Shown here piece after piece: positions 60,601 through 64,000 of a DNA stretch of 64,000 nt; position 1 is the stretch's first letter, and each line of letters starts with the position of its first letter. The stretch is from Actinernus sp. WN-2022 (lineage: Eukaryota > Cnidaria > Anthozoa > Actiniaria > Actinernidae), in the NCBI GenBank assembly GCA_030867875.1, contig JAOWCC010000936.1:77905032-77969031 (forward strand), read 5' to 3'. Position numbers and translations under genes: made by a program. The notes beneath the pieces were generated by a model. The model had not been told where the DNA came from and searched no databases. It was given only the letters and a program-made list of their open reading frames with translations.

Positions 60601-63373
60601 TAAAACTGCCTCCCAGTTAGCTCTTATGGTTATAATAGACACCAGTCTGTCATGCGGGAGGTCGCGGGTTCTAATCCCGGCCAGATCGACACTTAGGATC
60701 TTAAAATAACTGAGTAGAAGGTGCTGCCTTTGTGAAACATTCTTGTTCTCAAAGTCACTCACTGGTTCAAAGTGGCTATTGACTGCCTTTTCATAATTAT
60801 AAGGATGTAAAATCATAGGTCCCACATATGGACCTCAAGTTTATCAGTCTCGCCAAACTGTTCAGTCTCACCAAAAGGTTTCTTTACTTTTATAAAACTA
60901 TGTAGCTTGCGAATAGTCAGCCGTCTTGCATTGGGAACCACAATCAAAACATGGCCCCCGAGAGAGACGTCTGCGTCTTGAGATGGAAAATTCCATACTG
61001 ATGATATTATGTGGCCAGGATCTGGTCGCATAATGTTTGATTGGCTCGTACATGATAATTAGGCATACTATCCAATCAAATGACGCGACCAAATCCTGTC
61101 TGCAAAACGTCATCAGTATGTAATTTTCCGTCTCAAGATGCAGACGTCTCTCTCGGGGGCCATGTTTTGATTGTGGTTCCCGATGCGAGATGGCTGTATT
61201 CACAGGCTAAAAACTATGGTGTTGTACAAAGAAGCATTGTTTTAAAGCAAATAATGATGGGTGTAACTAATTGTCAGCCACACATTTGAGTGGTTGTGAT
61301 TCTCAACACTACCGGTACCTACTTTACCAAAAATTATAAATTTCAGAATAAAAGATGACATAAAAGTCCCAATAACAATTATTTTCTTTTCACAACAGTT
61401 TGGTTAGCATACTGGACTATCCATTTGTCTTCATCAATCTGTCCCTGTTGCCGACTGATGATATCTGTAATGGAGACAAGACGTCTAGTGAGAATAACAA
61501 GGTGTCTCTGACTCCTTACAGAGACCTTGGAGAAAAAATTATGGTAAATCCTTAATATCCTGTCACCCTACGTCAACTACCCATTATTAAGATCAATCTG
61601 TAGGCTTGCAATCTGTTCATTTTTCAATAATATTACATTCTAGCAGTTTCCCGAGATCTCTACCATGCATTCACACTAATATTTTGTAGATTGTTCTAAG
61701 TTCTTAATAGTTATTATCAATAACTATATTTGGCCAAATAGTTTCCCATCCAGTTCTAGCTTGCTAAATATTATTTTATAATATGACCACTTTCAAATAG
61801 CAAAACAAACCAAGCAGGATCAGGCAGCTTTTTCCAGTCGGCTCACATCAAACACATACAGCCCCCATCACGTGACTGTAAAAAGTTTATACTGATCTAG
61901 TACATTGTCTTTATAAAATGAGTGAATGTATCCTTTGGAGGTTGGTACTTTTTTGTATGGCATGTACTAAATAAATAAGTAATTTAATAAATATTAAATA
62001 TTTTTAATTAAAGCATTAATTTGTAAAGTTAGGTTTAGGCTTTGATGAGAAAAAACGTTATACAAAATATGCTTATTTGTAATATTTGATCTTTCTTCAG
62101 AGGTTGTTAGATAAAGTGAAGTGTTCTTGTGTTTATCTCATGGAGTATGCTTCATGGCACACAAGATTGTACAACAAGGTAAACAATATGTCGTCACAAG
62201 AAGATGCGAAGGAACAAGATAATGATGAACAGACGGGTAAGTACAGTGATGTAGCGGAGACCTTTATTTGATGACTCAAACTGTCCTTATCCTTAAACAC
62301 GAAGTTCCTGTATAAAAAGGGAAGCCTAGGGTTTGTCACCCTTCAGTTGTCAATCGGTCTGTGTAGAGTGAACATCTGTGTGATGCTCCACTTGAGTGCT
62401 CCCTACTGATTGCTTATCGCGCGAAATTCAAATCAAACACACAAAAAATTTAACTTCAGAGTAAGGGCTACAAAGTTCGCAAACAGCAATAAAATACCAT
62501 TGGAAGTCATAAATGGACAACTATCTTCCCTCTGGTCACTTTTTTATGGCTTGTTTAATTTTAAACCTTAAAAATCTAGCATTTCAAAGGCGAGGCTGAT
62601 ATATGCTCGCTTGCTTCTTCACTGCTCATCAATATTGAATTTTTAGGAGGGGCTAACCTATTTATACTGGAACTTCGTGTTTAACAAATAGGGTCTCCAA
62701 GTTCTATTAAAGAAATAATGCATGTTCGAGGTCTTGAATTTTTTTACATGCACGAGCAGAATGTGAGTTCTCCTGTGCAAGCATGCATTTATATGAGAAT
62801 TATGATCTCTGAGCTCCAGTCATTAGCCAATGAAATGAATTATAAAATTATCATGATTGCTAATACAGGGTTTGTATCCTTTTTTGTTTGCTGGTCTTTT
62901 TCTTTGCCTACGAATGACCTAAGTTATCCTTACTTAACTCTGCAAGTGACATTCATTTGTACCGTACAGTACTGTAACCAGGACCACTTAAACAACGAAA
63001 GCTAAAAATATTGAAAAAGGAAAATAAAGCATTCCTATCATATCACGATTGTCTTCATTTAGAAAACTTTACCTTAATGGTCCACCAAATTTTCCTTTTA
63101 CCGTATCGACGCTCAAGCAAGTTGAAATGCTATTTGGCTACAGTAACTGCACACTGATTGGCTCAAGTAACCGTCAGTTGGAATGCTGTGTTTTTGTTCT
63201 GGAATGTGATTGGTTCGCATTGTCCAAGTGGCCCAGGTTACAGTAGTTGCACAGTCTGTAAATGATGTTCTGATATTGTCATCAGAAGTCGATCTTCTAC
63301 CCCTTCTTGGACTTAGCTGTTACTGTTACCTGGTCCTGGTGGAAGACAGTGTTCACTTCCCGCAAGTCTTCAG
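51569..63373 (+). CDS. GLMN: Glomulin (3' part beyond window), 9 exons in window
   Basis: Vertebrate glomulin is a HEAT-like helical protein that binds RBX1 and blocks E2 recruitment to cullin-RING ligases; it also binds FKBP12. Nine exons join in frame to 357 whole residues. Diagnostic matches to remembered human GLMN are RRCVDDGN (human QRCIEEGH), YTGWELIGILTLGLS (NMGWNLVGPVVRCLL), TCNPKEVCLGVLERLDSG (LCNPKELLLGLLELIEEP), EALIEDVAQL (PFVEEVI region) and CYCYLVLVEDSVHFPQVF (SLAYLVFVQGIHIDQLPMVL). The human protein is 594 residues, so roughly the N-terminal 60 percent is present. The RBX1-binding C-terminal part would lie off the right edge. The start at 51569 has A at -3 and G at +4. The gene follows Drosha head-to-tail. 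Confidence 0.9.
51720..51827 (+). CDS. GLMN: Glomulin exon 2
   Basis: Residues 23-58, SSDLVLVASRRCVDDGN and KKMVDAFLHPDNK, aligning with human FGLFQLAGQRCIEEGH. Donor GTTGGA is weak. Confidence 0.85.
52219..52534. mobile_element. 316-bp Mutator-like MITE with perfect 11-bp target duplication
   Basis: Arms of about 80 bp start TCCCTGCTAGCAGAGGTCTC and end with the inverse. ACTCAAAAGAT flanks both sides (52208-52218, 52535-52545). In glomulin intron 2. Confidence 0.88.
52861..53744. mobile_element. 0.88-kb inverted-repeat element with GGGGCATTTGA motifs and a 23-base G run
   Basis: Ends ATCAGTCAATTCCAAACCCG and inverse. Inside are many GGGCATTTGA(A/T)C motifs in both halves and an unbroken G tract at 53697-53719. 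A diverged end recurs at about 53830. Confidence 0.75.
54133..54345. repeat. About 70-bp tandem repeat, 3 diverged copies
   Basis: Each copy has ACAATGRGAA, GTAAACAA, CTTCTCACAACAGT and GTGATACATA in the same order. Confidence 0.75.
54576..54698 (+). CDS. GLMN: Glomulin exon 3
   Basis: Residues 59-99, DVLEYTGWELIGILTLGL onwards. The GW.L(I/V)G motif matches human. Donor GTAAGT, phase 0/0. Confidence 0.92.
54806..55207. mobile_element. 402-bp TTAA-flanked MITE
   Basis: TTAA at 54802-54805 and 55208-55211, ends AGGGATACCTCGG / CTCGGGTATTCCT. No ORF. Confidence 0.7.
55434..56025. mobile_element. 0.59-kb inverted-repeat element with GTATACTAC ends
   Basis: Arms of about 60 bp: GTATACTACTCTTCCCAGTA, AACTGCGACACCCCAAGTTT and inverses. 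The terminus resembles that of the fold-back element at 10435. Confidence 0.8.
56277..56376 (+). CDS. GLMN: Glomulin exon 4
   Basis: Residues 100-133, TCNPKEVCLGVLERLDSG and FSTLLHPLQK, the most recognisable glomulin segment. Donor GTAATG, ends in phase 1. Confidence 0.94.
58119..58228. repeat. Inverted repeat, possibly TAGCCT-type element
   Basis: TAGCCTAAGAAAACAGC start; CCTCATTGCGATTCATTTCA pairs with TTTGAAATGAACCACAATGA. Confidence 0.5.
58471..58547. repeat. 77-bp palindrome
   Basis: TGTGACATAAATACATTTGC and GCTTTTGTTT pair with AAACAAAAGC and GCAAAGGTATTTATGTCACA. Confidence 0.75.
58719..58927 (+). CDS. GLMN: Glomulin exon 5
   Basis: Residues 133-202, a helical stretch ending LAEVVAFLEALIEDVAQL. 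It aligns with the human CCKALIEFTKPFVEEV region. Donor GTATCT. Confidence 0.88.
58943..59667. mobile_element. Possible TTAA-flanked element with nested insertions
   Basis: TTAA then AGGGCCACTG on the left; GCCCCT then TTAA on the right. Inside are an (AAC)n-ACTTTATT retroelement tail at 59100 and a GTTGTTC MITE at 59437. Short termini, so tentative. Confidence 0.4.
59437..59575. mobile_element. GTTGTTC-family MITE, full length
   Basis: GGGTCCAGTTGTTCAAAGC start, core CTGTACAGATTACCATTACA, end GCTTCGAACAACTGGGCCC. Confidence 0.8.
59787..59842 (+). CDS. GLMN: Glomulin exon 6
   Basis: Residues 203-221, acidic SGEAENNEEKVQQQALIK. It joins exon 7 through a split Cys codon. Donor GTATTT is weak, but the frame fits. 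Confidence 0.78.
59848..60075 (+). repeat. About 228-bp direct repeat, copy 1
   Basis: Begins TTTATGTTTTTCCCCTTGCG and ends GGCAACAAAAACG. Near-identical to copy 2 at 60355. Copy 1 starts inside the glomulin exon 6 donor region. Confidence 0.85.
60355..60583 (+). repeat. About 228-bp direct repeat, copy 2
   Basis: Same orientation as copy 1, roughly 5 percent different, 280 bp apart. The pair could be LTR-like ends of a short element or a segmental duplication. Confidence 0.85.
60609..60760 (+). mobile_element. tRNA-derived SINE fragment
   Basis: TCCCAGTTAGCTCTTATGGT, CCAGTCTGTCATGCGGGAGG, then B-box GGTTCTAATCC. The head resembles a tRNA-Asp-type sequence, and the body CTGAGTAGAAGGTGCTGCC matches the copy at 17319. 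Confidence 0.75.
60903..61209. mobile_element. 307-bp Mutator-like fold-back MITE, TAGCCTG family, perfect 9-bp target duplication
   Basis: Arms of about 140 bp almost meet in the middle. The right terminus reads GGCTGTATTCACAGGCTA. AAAACTATG flanks both sides (60894-60902, 61210-61218). Confidence 0.88.
61399..61543 (+). CDS. GLMN: Glomulin exon 7
   Basis: Residues 221-269, LVSILDYPFVFINLSLLP onwards, aligning with human FKSLKCPLLTAQFF. Ends LGEKIM before GTAAAT. Confidence 0.85.
61544..62100. other. Glomulin intron 7, no feature seen
   Basis: AT-rich unique sequence. Confidence 0.6.
62101..62236 (+). CDS. GLMN: Glomulin exon 8
   Basis: Residues 270-315, RLLDKVKCSCVYLMEYAS onwards, ending in an acidic EDAKEQDNDEQT like the human EFEEEENK stretch. 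The donor GTAAGT at 62237 joins in frame to exon 9. An earlier weaker donor (GTAAAC at 62179) would give phase 0 and could join the acceptor at 63237. Confidence 0.8.
62297..62680. mobile_element. 384-bp TTAA-flanked MITE
   Basis: TTAA at 62293-62296 and 62681-62684, ends ACACGAAGTTCC / GGAACTTCGTGT, with GTATAAA pairing inward. Confidence 0.75.
63244..63373 (+). CDS. GLMN: Glomulin exon 9
   Basis: Residues 315-358, ending CYCYLVLVEDSVHFPQVF, a clear match to human SLAYLVFVQGIHIDQLPM. The acceptor at 63242-63243 fits the phase of exon 8; CAG at 63234-63236 is an alternative. Donor GTATAA. Confidence 0.85.
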
Positions 63374-63454
63374 GTATAATGCAAAGTTTTGTTTCCATAA
63401 ATAGTAAATAAAATAAAATTTATTTGTTATAGCAGGTTGATTATTATCACAGCT

Positions 63455-64000
63455 TACTCCTCGCACACTCCTCACTACATTAACTGTTTTTACTCCTCGC
63501 ACACTCCTCACTACATTAACTGCTTTTACTCCTCGCACACTCCTCACTACATTAACTGCTTTTACTCCTCGCACACTCCTCACTACATTAACTGCTTTTA
63601 CTCCTCGCACACTCCTCACTACATTAACTGTTTTTACTCCTCGCACACTCCTCACTACATTAACTGCTTTTACTCCTCTCACACTCCTCACTACATTAAC
63701 TGTGTTTACTCCTCGCACACTCCTCACTACATTAACTGTTTTTACTCCTCGCACACTCCTCACTACATTAACTGTTTTTACTCCTCGCACACTCCTCACT
63801 ACATTAACTGTTTTTACTCCTCGCACACTCCTCACTACATTAACTGTTTTTACTCCTCGCACACTCCTCACTACATTAACTGTTTTTACTCCTCGCACAC
63901 TCCTCACTACATTAACTGTTCTTACTCCTCGCACACTCCTCACTACATTAACTGCTTTTACTCCTCGCACACTCCTCACTACATTAACTGTTCTTACTCG
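63455..64000. repeat. 36-bp minisatellite, about 15 copies, runs off the window
   Basis: Unit CTCCTCGCACACTCCTCACT, ACATTAACTGTTTTTA; single-base variants include TGCTTTTA and TGTTCTTA. In glomulin intron 9. The 208-residue minus-strand frame is an artefact of the 36-bp period. Confidence 0.95.

Noticed and set aside
60609..60690. tRNA-Asp gene
   Set aside because: Box-like sequences are present, but the acceptor stem does not pair and the body matches the SINE at 17319.
62685..62775. Extra glomulin exon (GLEFFYMHEQN) between exons 8 and 9
   Set aside because: Splice sites and phase are possible, but exon 8 joins exon 9 directly in frame. I see no matching segment at that position in remembered glomulin. 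The apparent likeness is to a later part of the protein.
63353..63979. 208-residue minus-strand repetitive protein
   Set aside because: 36-bp minisatellite artefact overlapping glomulin exon 9 on the other strand.

Overview
This is eukaryotic nuclear DNA carrying two protein-coding genes, both on the + strand, each split into many short exons by introns of about 0.1-15 kb. Exon sequences fit a non-vertebrate metazoan. A tRNA-headed SINE at 30585-30780 resembles, from memory, a type common in anthozoan genomes. My best guess is a cnidarian, probably a stony coral or other anthozoan; that is inference.

Gene 1 (1-48518) is Drosha, the nuclear RNase III of the Microprocessor complex. The window starts inside the gene, in the acidic Ser-rich linker before the central domain, so the 5' exons and start codon lie upstream. 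I could join 35 exons in one continuous frame, giving 1083 residues to the stop at 48516-48518. They cover the central/platform domain, two RNase III domains with all four catalytic acidic positions of the family pattern, one dsRBD, and a long basic SR-like C-terminal tail that the human protein lacks. A probable poly(A) signal is at 49785-49790.

Gene 2 (51569 to beyond the window end) is glomulin (GLMN), known from vertebrates as an RBX1-binding inhibitor of cullin-RING ubiquitin ligases. Nine exons (358 residues) are visible; the rest lies off the right edge.

The introns are packed with repeats. Tandem arrays: 15 bp (inside a fold-back element, 10435-14061), about 27 bp (15186-15480), 69 bp (18583-19490), 25 bp (21309-21780), 28/23 bp (22041-22612), TACCG-type (24834-25059), 84 bp (34043-47880, about 165 copies, almost filling the last Drosha intron) and 36 bp (63455-64000). 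Inverted-repeat elements (MITE-like) fall into recognisable families: a GAGCAGATTTCG family with nine pieces; a GTTGTTC family; a Mutator-like group with 9-11 bp target duplications; TTAA-flanked elements; and two elements ending in GTATACTAC. LINE 3' remnants and tRNA-derived SINEs are also present.

I see no new gene system. The most unusual points are an intronic satellite whose first unit straddles a real 5' splice site, so it carries about 20 extra donor-like copies; a second satellite carrying a branch-point-like TACTAAC in every unit; a 14-kb satellite with recent block duplications in the last Drosha intron; a duplicated splice acceptor with a partial exon; and hairpin-forming elements in and beside the gene for the hairpin-cutting enzyme itself.
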